This document shows, in pieces, positions 47,624-59,530 of a stretch of DNA of 64,000 nucleotides. The position numbers were made by a program, and so were the translations under genes. The notes below the pieces were generated by a model. That model was not told where the DNA came from, made no database searches, and saw nothing but the letters and a program-made list of their open reading frames with translations. Where the stretch lies: assembly GCF_037893015.1 (NCBI RefSeq), contig NC_133663.1, positions 221,181,753 to 221,245,752 of the forward strand, read 5' to 3'. Source of the stretch: Macrotis lagotis. Lineage: Eukaryota; Chordata; Mammalia; Peramelemorphia; Peramelidae. Numbering within the stretch: the stretch's first letter is position 1; every line of letters starts with the position of its first letter.

Positions 47624-48348
47624 GTGGTGAATGCTGAAGAAAAAAATATGTTAAAAACAAGTTTAGGTCAAATGGATAAAACAGTTCAAAAAGTTCTTGG
47701 GGAGGAGAAGGCTTTAAAAAGCAGAACTGGACAGATGGAAAAAGAAATGAGAAAGCTCTCTGAGGAAAACAAATCCTTTAGGTGTAGAATGGAACTGAGG
47801 GAGGCTGCTGATTTTACAAGAATGCAAGACACAATACTTCAAAACCAAAAGAATGAAAAATTAGAAGAAAATGTGAAACATCTCATTGAAAAACTGATAT
47901 GGAAAACAGATTCAGGAAAAATAATTTAAATATTATTGGAATAGCTGAAAGTCATGATCAGGAAAAGAGCCTTGACATCATTTTCAAAGTATTACTACAG
48001 GAAAATTTCCCTTATATCCTAGAAGCAGAGGGTAAAATCGAAATTGGGAGAATCCACCGATCTCCCCAAGTAAGAGATCCAAGAAAAGCAACACCCAGGA
48101 ATATTATAGCCAAGTTCCAGAACACCGAAGTCAAAGAGAAAATATTACAAGCAGTCAGAAGGACACAATTAAAATATCATGGAGCTGCAGTCAGGATTAC
48201 ACAGGACTCAGCAGCAACTACCTTAAAAGCTGGTAGGGCTTTCAATATAATATTCTGGAAGCCAAAAGAGCTTGGAATGCAACCAAGAAACAACTACCCA
48301 GCAAAACTTAATGTCCTCTTCCAGGGGAAAAAGATGGACTTTCAATGA
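47624..48348 (+). pseudogene. HAL1/L1-type ORF1, nearly intact C-terminal three quarters
   Basis: Two overlapping open frames (47624-47929 and 47899-48348) cover a coiled coil with GQMEKEMRKLSEENKSF and an RNA-binding domain with NIIGIAESHDQEKSLDIIF, EGKIEIGRIHRSPQVRDP and ILQAVRRTQLKYHGAAVRI, ending LNVLFQGKKMDFQ. One frameshift near 47900-47930 separates them, and the N-terminus is missing. It is much better preserved than the copy at position 1. Confidence 0.8.
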
Positions 48349-48934
48349 ACCAGGGGAATTTCTAATCTTCCTGTTGGAATGGCCAGAGACTAACACAAGG
48401 TTTGATCTTCAAATACAGGACTCAGGTGAAGCATAGAGAGTGGAGGAGAAGGGGAAAATATGAGGGACTTCATAATGATGAACTACATGTATTCCTGCAT
48501 AGAAAAATGATACTGATAAGACTTATATGAACCTTCTCATTTAATAAAGCAGGTAGGAGGAGCTTTTATAGTTGAAGCACAGGAGAGAGCTGAATTTGAC
48601 GATATAATATAGTGTAAAAATGGAGTCAGTAGTTAAAGGGGAAATGTAATGGGAGAAAGAAAAAGGAGAGGTGGAATAGACTAAGATACTTCATATAATG
48701 AAATTTTTTATTACAATGAGCTCTTTCAGTGATATTAAAGGGTGAGTAGGCAAGGGGGAATGAGGGAGTCTTCACTCTCATCAGAGGTGCCTAGGAGAGG
48801 AAGCAGCATATATCCTCAATGGGTTATAGACACCTAGAGTAAGAAGCAGGGAAGAGGGGATGTGAGTGATGGAAGAGAGGATGGACCATGGGGGGAGAGT
48901 GGTCAGATATAGCCCATTTTCCTATTTACTTCTT

Positions 48935-49070
48935 TCAAGGGGCTGAGATTGGATGGCCTGTTCAAGGCCATAGGGCCTGGTGGATGCTGGGCCTAAGGGT
49001 AGGTATATGGGCTTGGAGCTTCTTGTCCCCAGGGTCAGGGATGTGTCTGCTGTGCCACTCAGCTACACTA
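48935..49070 (-). mobile_element. Old, diverged tRNA-derived SINE
   Basis: Antisense: 'ggctgagattggatggcctg ... gccatagggcctggtggatg ... gtgccactcagctaca' in the order of the SINE, strongly diverged. Confidence 0.55.
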
Positions 49071-49284
49071 AAGAACATTTAAAAAGAGGGACATAATGAA
49101 CAGAGAGAGAAAATATAGTATATGATAGTGGGGAAGTATGAATGGAGGGAGTTGCCTTCAGCAATGTCAGTGGTGGAAAAATAAGTAGTTTTTGTGATGG
49201 ACTTATCATAAATAATGTGTTTCACCCATGACAGAGCTTGAGGTACTGGAACACAGACTGTAGCACATTTTTTATTATTAATAT

Positions 49285-49437
49285 TACTTTGGGGGAGTTG
49301 GGTTTACATGGAAAATGGGGCTGGGTGGCTTGCCTGGGGCCACAAAGCTGGGTGATTATTAGGAGTCTGAGGCTGGATTTGGACCCAGCAGGCTCCAGGG
49401 CCAGTGCTCTGTCCAGTGTGCCACCTGGCCACTCCTG
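49285..49437 (-). mobile_element. Old tRNA-derived SINE
   Basis: Antisense: 'ggcttgcctggggccacaaa ... gtgattattaggagtctgag ... gtgtgccacctggccactcc'. An ATT microsatellite follows at 49437-49473. Confidence 0.68.
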
Positions 49438-49484
49438 CTATTATTATTATTATTATTGTTATTATCATTATATTTTATTTTGGG

Positions 49485-49646
49485 TCTTTTTTAGGGTTTT
49501 TGCTTTTTTCAGGGCAATGTGGTTGGGATGACTTGCCTAGAGTCACACAATTGGGTGATTGCTGGATGTCTGGCACTGGATTTGGGCTTGGGTGCTCCTA
49601 ACTCCAGGGCTGGCACTTCATCCACTACATCACCTGGCTGCACCTA
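49485..49646 (-). mobile_element. Old tRNA-derived SINE
   Basis: Antisense: 'agggcaatgtggttgggatg ... agtcacacaattgggtgatt ... ctacatcacctggctgcac'. Followed by a second ATT-rich microsatellite to about 49680. Confidence 0.68.
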
Positions 49647-49830
49647 TTATTATTAATATTATTATTATCATTATTATTAATTCTAATGTTTTTCTCTTTC
49701 CTTTACTTTATCATTCATGTGGGTCTATATTTTTTGGGAGGGAGGGGATATTATGTTTCATCTTAAAAAAGATTATTTTAGTAATGTATTTAAAAACATT
49801 TGCACAAAAAAAGAAGAAATAAATAAATAA

Positions 49831-51322
49831 GTTTAAAGTGGGACTGAACGAATACACAAACATATATGCACTATTCTGTTAACTGTATTTACATAAAAGC
49901 AAACATACAGAGCTGTAGTCCTGCAAATCTGCACTTCTATACAACTTTCTTGGTACAATAGAACTGAGCTAAACTGCAATATATTCCTTAATTCTACCTC
50001 TCTAGTTGTTTCCATGTGTATTGTACCAATAGGCTACTGGCTATACTGATATTCATCTATGCTACTACCATTCTGTACTGGTACATCAAAGCATCTCCAA
50101 AAGACTTTTGTACCATGATACAGGGACATATTTGTGATATTATAATTTTGGAAATCTGTCATTTTCACCAAATGTTTAACTGAAATTCCATGGATCTTTC
50201 CAGCATTACAACTGTGCAATGACCCTTCTAACTATCTGAACTTCTGTATTAATGTGCCTGTGATGATCCTTGCAGTGGGACCAATGAAAACTCCCAATTG
50301 ACTCATCTGAAAGAATGCCATTTATGCACTATTTATCATTTTTTATACTAGTAAAGAAACCTTTATTCCAAGACATCTCAACAAGTGTAGAAATATAAAG
50401 TTTGACACAGTACATTAATTCAAAGGAGCACCCATAAAAGAGGGATATGGTTCTTTTGTTGAAGAGTTCTGAACCACTTTGCACATTTCCATCATTTCCT
50501 TTTGTCCTCTCAGAAATTGTAACTCCAAATAACGAACCATCCTTATACATGGAAACAGAAATCTGCAAATCTCACCATCTTTCTTGAAACCACTGGTGTT
50601 GTTTCCCATCGGTAACAAGGTTCAAACGAAGAGCCAAATAAGTGCATATGTATTCAAATGATCTTCTCAGCTACTTTGCTACTAGGCAGGTATACATGAG
50701 GAAATTGGCCATCTGCATAGATCTCTAAATCACTGAAAATGAATAATTTCACACCATTACAACTCTTCAGCATAAAAAATGGACTTTTGAGAAGCAGAAT
50801 TTTCTTATTTAATTATTAATGTTTTCATCAGAACATCTGTACAGCAATTCATCTTTTAAACCAACTGTCCCACAAAGCTGAATGCAGATAGGGACATTGC
50901 TGCATAACCATTTGATTAACTTATGTAAACATAGATCATTATTAAACAACCGAAATCCCATTCTGCTCGACTACTTAAAAGCTATTCTTCTACAAGATGT
51001 CCTCTGTAAAATGATACTTCTATGCTACACTACACTCCATGATTCTATCTCTCTTGTAGTGTGACTGTGTATTCATCTAAAGGCTTTCTTCCAAAGGTTC
51101 AGCTTTTCATTGGTGCTACTACTGATCAGTACTTGCACATCAAAGCAGCGACAGGAAAGATATCTGTTCCAAGATAATGGTGCATCCAGACTATGCTGTA
51201 CTACAGGATATCTGTCCTTTTCACAAATCTTCAACCTTAATACCTTGTATCCATCCGGCATTAAAGTTGGGCAATGGCATATCTCTGAAGCTAGACATCT
51301 GTATTATAGCACCAAACAATAA
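49831..51322 (+). repeat. Satellite unit 1 (1,492 bp), direct orientation
   Basis: Defined from 'gtttaaagtgg' to the next equivalent point. It contains sub-block A (about 440 bp), B (about 600 bp) and C (about 440 bp). A and C are diverged copies of each other: 'ctgtactggtacatcaaagc' at 50073 matches 'atcagtacttgcacatcaaa' at 51124, and each is followed by similar 'ccatga/ccaaga ... ggaaatctgtcNttttcac'. I recognise no known family. Confidence 0.85.
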
Positions 51323-52794
51323 GTTTAAAGTGGTACTGAAAAATTAGACAAGAATATATGCAATATTCTGTTAATTGTATTTGCACAAAAACAAACATGC
51401 AGAGCTCTACTCCTTTTAACCTGTTCTTCTATACGATTTTCTTGGTACAACAGTACAGAACTAAGTTGCAGTATATTCCTCAATTCTACCTCTCTAGTTG
51501 TGTTCATGTGTATTGTAGCAATAGGCTATAGTTTATACTGATATTTATTTCTGCTACAACCGTTCCGTACTGGTACATAAAAGAATTTCCCAAAAGAGTT
51601 TTGCACCATGATACAGGGATACACTTGTGATACATTAATTTTGGAAATCTGTCATTTTCACCAAATGTTTAACCGAAATTCCATGGATCTTTACTGACTA
51701 TCTGAACATCTGTATTAATATGCCTATGACGATCATTGCAGTGGGACCACTGAAAACTCCCGAATTGACTCATCTGAAAGAATGGCATTTATGCACTATT
51801 TTTCTTTTTTATTCTAATAAAGAAACCTTTGCTCCAAGACATCTCAACAAGTGTAGAAAAACAAAGTATGACATAGTATATTATTTCAAAGAAGCATCCA
51901 CAGAAGAGGGACAGTGTTCTTCTCCTAAAGACATCTGAACCACTCTTCACATTTCCAGTGTTTCCTTTTGTCATCTCAAGAAATTGTAACTCCAAATAAC
52001 AAACTGTCCTTATACATTGAAACAGAAATCTGCAAACCTCGCCATCTTTCATAAGTCCACTGAAGTTGTTTCTCATCAATAACAAGGTTCAAAGGAAGAG
52101 CCAAATAAGTACATGTCTGTCCAAATCATCTTCTCAGCTACTTTGCTACTGGACAGCTACAGATCAGGAAATTGGTCATCTACGAAGACTACATCTCTCT
52201 AAATCACTGAAAATGCATAATTCCACACCATTACAACTCTTCATTGTAAAAAATGAACCTTTGAGAAGCAGAATATTCTTATTTAACTTTTAATGTTTTC
52301 ATCAGAACAGCTGTACAGCAATTCATCTTTTAAAAGAACTGTCCCACAAGCTAAATGCAGATAGGAATATTGCTGCATAACCATTTGATTAAGTTATGGA
52401 AACATAGATCATTAATTAAACAACTGAAATCCCATTCTGTTCTACTACTGAAAAGTTATTCTTCTACAAGATGTCCTCTGTAAAATGGTACTTCTATGCT
52501 ACACTGCACTCCATGATTCTATCTCTCTAGTAGTGTGACTGTGTATTCATCTAAAGACATTCTTCCAAATATTCAGCTTGTCATTGGTGCTACTACCGAT
52601 CTGTACTTGCACATCAAAGCAACGAAAGGAAAGAAATCTGTACAAAGATACTGGGGTATCCAAACCTTGCTCTACTACTGGAAATCTGTCCTTTTTACAA
52701 ATCTTCAACCTTAATACTTGTATCATCCAGTGTTACAATTGGGCCATGGCACATCTCTACAGCTAGACATCTGTATTATTGCACCAATCAATAG
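51323..52794 (+). repeat. Satellite unit 2 (1,472 bp)
   Basis: Same order of sub-blocks as unit 1, with substitutions and small indels throughout. The end of sub-block A is partly deleted near 51690-51700. Confidence 0.87.
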
Positions 52795-54281
52795 GTTCAA
52801 ATTAGGACTGAATGAATATACAAGCATATATACACTATTCTGTTAATTGTATTTGCACAAAAGCAAATGTACAGAGCTGTAGTCCTGTAAAGCTGCACTT
52901 CCATACAACTTTCTTGGTACAACATTACAGAGCTAAGTAGCAGTATATTCCACTATTCTACCTCTCTAGTTGTGTCCATATGCATTATACCAATAGGCTA
53001 CAGTTTATACTGATATTCATTTCTGCTATGACAGTTCCATACTGGTATATCAAAGAATCTCCCAAAAGAGTTTTGTACCATGATCCTGCGATCTACTTGT
53101 GATACTCTAATATTGGAAATCTGTCCTTTTCACCAAATGTTTAATCTAAATTATGTGGATCTTTACTGCATTACAACTCTGCAACAACCCTTCTATCTAT
53201 CTGAACATCTGTATTAATGTGCCTATGATGATCATTGCAGTGGGACCATTGAAAACTCCCAAATTGATTCATCTGAAAGAATGACATTTATGCACTATTT
53301 ATCTTTTTTATTCCAGTAAAGAAACTTTTGCTCCAAGACATCTCAAATAGTGTAGAAATCTCAAGTTTGACACAGTACATCAATTCAAAGGGGCATCCAT
53401 AGAAGAAGGACGTGGTTCTTCACTTGAAGTCTGAACCACTCTGCACATTTCCAAAGTTTCCTTTTGTCATCTCAAAAATTATAACTCCAAATAACGAACT
53501 GTCCATATACATGGAAACAGAAATCCGCAAATCTCACCATTTTTCGTGAGTCCAGTGGTGTTGTTTCCCATGGATAACAAGGTTCACAGGAAAAGCCAAC
53601 TATATGCATATCTATTCAAATGGTCTGCACTGCTACTTTGCTACTGGACAGCTACACATCAGGAAATTGGCCAACTGCAAAGACTACATCTCTAAATCAC
53701 TGAAAATGCATAATTCCACACCATTACAACTCTTCATTGTAAAAATGGACTTTTTGAGAAGCAGAATATTCTTATTTAACCTTTATTGTTTTCATCAGAA
53801 AGTTGTATAGCAATTCATCATTTAAAAGAACTAGCTAAATGCAGGTAGGGACATTGCTGCATAACGATTTGATTAACTTATGTAAATGTAGACATTTAAT
53901 TAAAACAACTGAAATCCCATTCTGCTCTATTAGTGAAAAGTTATTCTTATACAAGACGTCCTCTGTAAAATGGTACTTGTATGCTACATTGCATTCCATG
54001 ATTCTATTGCTCTCATACTGTGACTGTGTAGTCATCTCACTGCATTCTTCCAAATGTTGAGTTTTTCATTGGTACTACTTCCGATCTGTACTTGCACATC
54101 AAAGCAGTGACAGAAAAGAAATATGTACCAAGATAATGGTGCATCCAGAACATGCTCTACTATTGGAAATCTGTCCTTTTCACAAATCTTCAACCTTAAT
54201 ACCTTGTATCCATCCAGTGTTACAATTGGGCAATGGCGTATCTCTGTAGCTAGACATGTGTATTATTGTGCCAATCAATAG
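52795..54281 (+). repeat. Satellite unit 3 (1,487 bp)
   Basis: Same layout as unit 1. It shares its start variant 'ggttcaaatt' with unit 4, suggesting these two arose from one recent duplication. Confidence 0.87.
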
Positions 54282-55774
54282 GTTCAAATTGGGACTGGAT
54301 GAATAGACAAGCATATATGCACTATTCTGTTAATTGTATTTGTACAAAAGCAAACCTACAGAGCTGTAGTTCTTTAAATTTGTACTTCAATACAACTTTC
54401 TCGGAACAACAGTACAGAGCTAAGTAGCAGTATATTCCACTATTCTACCTCTCTAGTTGTGTTCATGTTCATTATATCAATAGGCTAAGTTTATACTGAT
54501 ATTCATATGACAGTTCTGTACTGGTATATCAAAGAATCTCCCAAAAGAGTTTTGTACGATGATCCTGGGATCTACTTGTGATACTCTAATTTTGGAAATC
54601 TGTCCTTTTCACCAAATGTTTAACCTAAATTCCATGGATCTTTACTGCATTACAACTGTGCAGTAACCCTTCAGCATATCTTAATATCTGTATTAATATG
54701 CTTATGATCATCTTTTCAGTGGGAACATTGAAAATTCCCGAATTGACTCCTCTGAAAGAATGGCATTTATTTAATACCATTCATCTTTTTTATTCTGGTA
54801 AAGAAATCTTTTCTACAAGACATCTCAACAATTGTAAAATTTTACATTCTCCACAGTTCATCATTTCAAAGGAGCATCCATAGAGGATGGATATGGTTCT
54901 TTTGTTGAAGAGATCCGAACAACTCTGCCTGTTTCCAACATTTCCTTACATCAGCTTGGAAATTGTAACTCCAAATAACGAGCTGTCCTTATAGATGGAA
55001 TCAGGAATCTGCAAAACTCACCATCACTTCATGAGTCTAATGGTGTTGTTTCCCATAGGTCACAAGGTTCAAAGGAAGAGCCGAATAAGTGTATATCTAT
55101 CCAAATGGTCTTCTCAGCTACATTGCTACTGGACAGTTACAGATCAGGAAATTGGCCATCTGCATAGACTAGATCTCTGCATGACTGAAAATGCACAATT
55201 CCATACCATTACAACTCTACAACATTAAAATGGTCTTCTGAGCTGCAGAATATTCTTCTCAAACTTTGAATGTTTTCATCCAAGCAGCTGAACAACAATT
55301 CATCTTTTATAAAGAACTGCCCCACAAGCTATATGCAGATAGGGACATCACTGCATATGTCTTTGCCTTACCTACGTAAACATAGATCTTTAATTCAACA
55401 ACTGAAAACCTATTCTGCTGTGCTACTGAAAGTTATTCTTCCCCAAGACATTCTCTGTAAAATGGTACTTCTATGCTACACTGCACTCCAAAATTCTATC
55501 TCTCTCAAGTAGTGTGACTGAATTATTCTAAAGGCATTCCTCCAAATGTTCAGCTTTTCATTGGTGATACTACCAATTTGAACTTGTACATCAAAGATGC
55601 GACAACAAAGAAATCTGTACCAAGATACTGGGGTATCCAGACTATGATCTATTTCTGCAAATCTCTCCTTTTCACTAATCTTCAACCTTTGATACCTTGT
55701 ATCCATCCTGTGTTACAATTGTGCAATGACACATTTCTGTATCTATACATCTGTATTATTGTGCCAATGAATAT
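54282..55774 (+). repeat. Satellite unit 4 (1,493 bp)
   Basis: Same layout. It keeps the 'ggttcaaattgggactgg' start shared with unit 3. Confidence 0.87.
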
Positions 55775-58481
55775 CTTTAAAGTGGCACTGAATGAATACA
55801 CAAGCATATATGCACTATTCTGTTAACTGTATTTACACAAAATCAAAAGTGCAGAGCTGTAGTCCTGTAAATCTGCACTTCTATACAACTTCCTTGGTAC
55901 AACAGTAAAGAGCTAAGCTGCAGAATATTCCTTGATTCTACCTCTCTAGTTGAGTTCATGTGAATTGTACCAAAAGACAACCAGCTATACTGATAATCAT
56001 TTCTGCTACTACCATTCTGTATAGTTTTGTTCCATGGTACTGGGATATACTTGTGATAATCTAATATAGGAAATGTGTAGTTTTCACCAAACGTTTCACC
56101 AAAATTCCATGGATCTTTACTGTGTTAGAATTGTGCATTATCCCTTCTGTATATCTAAACATCTGTAGCAATATTCCTTTGACCTTCTTTTCAGCGGGAC
56201 CCTTGAAAATCTCCCAAATTGACTCTTGTGAAAGAATGGCATTCATGCACTATTCATCTTTTTTATTGTGGTAAAGAAATCTTTGCTCCAAGATATCTGA
56301 ACAATTGTAAAAATTCAGAATTTTCCACAGCACATCATTTCAAAGGAGCATCCATAGAGCAGGGTCATGGTTCTTCTGTTGAAGAGATCTGAATCACTCT
56401 GAACATTTCCAACATTTCCCTTTGTCATCTCGGAAACTGTAACTCCAAATAGCGAACCGTCCTGATAGATGGAAACGGAAATCTGCAAAGCTCACCATGT
56501 CTTCATGAGTTCACCAGTGTTGTTTCCCATCAGTAACAAGGTTCAAAAGAAGAGCTGAATAAGTGTATATCTATCCAAATGGTCTTCTCAGCTACATTTC
56601 TACTGGAAAGCTACACATCAGGAAATTTTCCGACTACATAGACTCTACATCACTGAAAATGCAGAATTCCACCTCATTACAACTCTTCAACTTGAAAAAG
56701 ATCTCCTGAGCTGCAGAATATTGTTATTTAACTTTTAATGTTTTCATCAGTACTGATGTAGAGCAATTCATTTTTTTGCTATTATGATTATTTTTATTAT
56801 TTATAAATAGCTATGTTCTATAATATTTTTATTTTTTTGTTTTGTTAAAGGTTTTGTTTGAATTTTACAATTTTTTCCCCAATCTTACATTACTCCCCCC
56901 ACCCCCACCCCCATGGAAAGCAATCTGCTAGTCTTTAATTTCTTTCCATGTTGTACATTGATCCAAATTGAGTGTGATGAGAGAGAAATCATATCCTTAA
57001 GGAAGAAACAAAAAGTATAAGAGATCAAACAATAAGATTTTTTTTCCCTAAATTAAAGAGAATAGTCCTTGAACTTTGTTCAACCACACAGCTCTTTATC
57101 TGGATACAGATGGTATTCCCCTTTGCAGGCAGCCCAAAATTGTCCATGATTGTTGCACTGATGGAACGAGCAAGTCCATCAAGGTTGATCATCACCCCTA
57201 TGTTGCTGTTAGGGTATACAGTGTTTTTTCTGGTTCTGCTCCTCACACTCAGCATCAATTCATGCAAATCCTTCCAAGCTTCCCTGAATTCCTGTCCCTC
57301 CTGGTCTCTAATAGAACAAGAGTGTTCATGACATACATATACCACAGTGTGCTAAGCCATTCCCCAACTGAAGGACATTTACTTGATTTCCAATTCTTTT
57401 TTTACCACAAACAAGGATGCTATGAATACTTTTGTACAAGTGATGTTTTTACCCTTCTCATCAACTCTTCAGGGTATATACCCAGTAGTGGTATTGCTGG
57501 ATCAAAGGGTATGCTCATTTTTGTTGCCCTTTGGGCGTAGTTCCAAATTTCTCTCCAGAAAGGTTAGATGATTTCACAGCTCCACCAACAGTGTAATAGT
57601 TTCCCAGATTTCCCACAACCCTTCCAACAATGATCATTATCCTTTCTGGTCATATTGGCTAGTCTGAGAGGTGTGAGATAGTAACTCAGAGAAGCTTTAA
57701 TTTGCATTTCCCTAATAATTAATTATTTAAAGCAATTTTTCAAATGACTATAGATTGCTTTGATCTCCTCATCTGTAAACTGCCTTTGAATATCCTTTGA
57801 CCATTTGTCAATTGGGGAATGGCTTTTTTAAAAATTTGACTCAGTTCTCCATATATTTTAGAAATGAATCCTTTGTGAGAAACATTAGTTGTAAAGATTG
57901 TTTCGGAATTTACTACATTTATTTTGATCTTGGTTACACGGGTTACATCTGTGCAAAAACTTTTTAATTTAATGTAATCAAAATCATCTGGTTTGTTTTT
58001 GGTGACGTTCTCCATCTCTTCCTTAGTGATAAACTGCTCCCCTTTCCATAGATCTGGCAGGGAAACTAGTCCATGATCTTCTATTTGAGTAATTCATCTT
58101 TTTAAAAGAACTGTCCCACAAGCTAAATGCACATAGTAACATTGCTGCATACCTCTTTGCTTTACCTTTACCTTTGTAAACATAGATCATTAATTCAAGA
58201 ACTGAAATCCCATTCTGCTCTACTACTGAAAAGTTATTCTTCTAGAAGACATCCTCTGTAAAATGGAACTTCTATGCAACATTGCACTTTATGATTCTAT
58301 CTCTCTAGTAGTGTGACTGTGCATTCTTCTAAAGACATTCTTTCAAATGTTCAGCTTTTCACTGGTGCTACCACCAATTGGTACTTGTACATAAAAGTAT
58401 TGACATAAAAGAAATCTATTTCAAGGTATGGGGGTACCCAGACCATGCTCTACTACTGGAAATCTGTCCTTTTCATAAATC
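55775..58481 (+). repeat. Satellite unit 5, split by an L1 and truncated at telomere-like repeats
   Basis: Starts at 'ctttaaagtggcactg'. Sub-blocks A and B run to 56778, and after the L1 the unit resumes at 58090 with 'aattcatctttttaaaagaa'. It stops within sub-block C after 'ggaaatctgtccttttcataaatc', where CCCTAA-type repeats begin. About 1.4 kb of unit is present without the L1. Confidence 0.85.
56779..58089 (-). mobile_element. 5'-truncated L1, antisense, inserted in satellite unit 5
   Basis: The minus strand carries L1 ORF2 C-terminal text (TRVTKIKINVVNSETIFTTN near 57930) and 3' UTR; the A tail appears as a T-rich stretch at 56779-56860. It is flanked by near-duplicate satellite text aattcat(c)ttttt on both sides, which is the target-site duplication. 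Plus-strand frames of 154 and 73 codons at 57076-57540 are antisense shadows. Confidence 0.9.
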
Positions 58482-59530
58482 AAACCCTAACCCTAGCCCT
58501 AAACTTGATACGTGACAACTGATGACATAAATAAGTAAAGGATTCCAAACTCTAAATATTATACCTAATGCTAACAACACCCTAATCCTAACTTGAACCC
58601 TAAATCTAACCCTAAACCTAACCTTAACCAGATACTAACCCTAACGCTAAGCCAACCTAACCCAAACTCAAACCTAAATCTAACCCTAACCCTAACCCTA
58701 ACCCACACACACTAAGTCTAACCCCAATCCTAACCCTAACCATCCAACTAAACCTAATTCCCAAACCCTAAACCTAACCCCAATTTCTGGGTGACCTGAA
58801 CCTTAACCCTAACTCCAACGCTAACACTAACTATAAAACTAAGCCTAACCCAAGCCTAACTGTAAACCTAAATGCAACCTAACCCTAACCCTAACCTGAC
58901 ACTAACAATAACCCTAAACCCAAACTTAATACTAACCAAAAACCTAACACTAATGCTAACTGTAACCCTAAACTTCACCCTAACCCTAACCCTAAACCTA
59001 GGCCTAACCCCAACTCTAACCCTAACCCTAAAACTAAACCCTAACTCTCACCCTAACCCTAACCTTAAACCTATCCCTTAAACCCTAACCCTAAGCCCAA
59101 CCCTAACCAAAAACCTTACCCAAACCCAAAACCTAACCCTAACCTTCACGCTAAACCAACCCTAACCATAAGCCTAAACCTAATCCTAATCCTAAACCTA
59201 AAACCAATCCTAAACCTAACCCTCACCCTAAATCTAACCTAACCTTACATCCTAAACCTAACACTAAGCCTAACACTAACCCTAAGCCTAATCCTAAACC
59301 TAACCATAACCCTAACCCTCACCCTCAATATAACCATAACTATAACCCTCACCCTAACCCTATGCCTAACCCTAACCTGAACCCTAACCATTATCCCTAA
59401 CCCTAACCCTAACCCTAAATGAAACCCTAACCCTAAGCAGACTAAAGACCTAACACTGACATTCAAAGAGAAAAGAATCTCTACCTTAACCCTGAGTCTA
59501 ACCCTAATCCAAAGCCTAAGATCATGATGA
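58482..59530. repeat. Degenerate telomere-type repeat block 1, (CCCTAA)n on the + strand
   Basis: Mostly CCCTAA with many variants (CCTAAA, GCCTAA, ACTAAC). Runs of perfect units are short, about three or four. A non-telomeric insert lies at about 58500-58565. Distinctive landmarks are 'aatttctgggtgacctgaa' at 58782 and 'gacattcaaagagaaaagaa' at about 59459. The C-rich strand reads away from the satellite. Confidence 0.95.

Larger units (their letters stand above)
47623..49828 (+). mobile_element. HAL1-like element (ORF1 only) at the satellite orientation switch
   Basis: Starts inside ORF1 (gctgaagaaaaaaatatgtt), runs through ORF1 to TGA at 48346, then the same 3' region as the element at 1-1890 (aggtttgatcttcaaataca; acttatatgaaccttctcat), and ends in an A-rich tail aaataaataaataag. 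There is no ORF2 text. Three old antisense SINEs lie in its 3' region (near 48940, 49290 and 49490). Left of it the satellite is inverted; right of it the satellite is direct. Confidence 0.75.

Noticed and set aside
47347-50568. Two similar predicted peptides (81 and 79 residues, starting MQISVSMYKDG) on opposite strands in satellite sub-block B
   Set aside because: They are copies of the same satellite sub-block. The equivalent frame in units 2-5 is interrupted or shifted, and there is no excess of third-position changes by eye. Treated as chance open frames in a repeat.
57076-57540. 154-codon plus-strand open frame, the second longest in the window
   Set aside because: It is antisense to the L1 ORF2 C-terminal region and 3' UTR; the same shadow appears over the L1 at 31.2-31.5 kb.
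49831-58481. CRISPR-like array
   Set aside because: Repeat units are about 1.5 kb with no short repeat/spacer pattern, and the sequence is eukaryotic.
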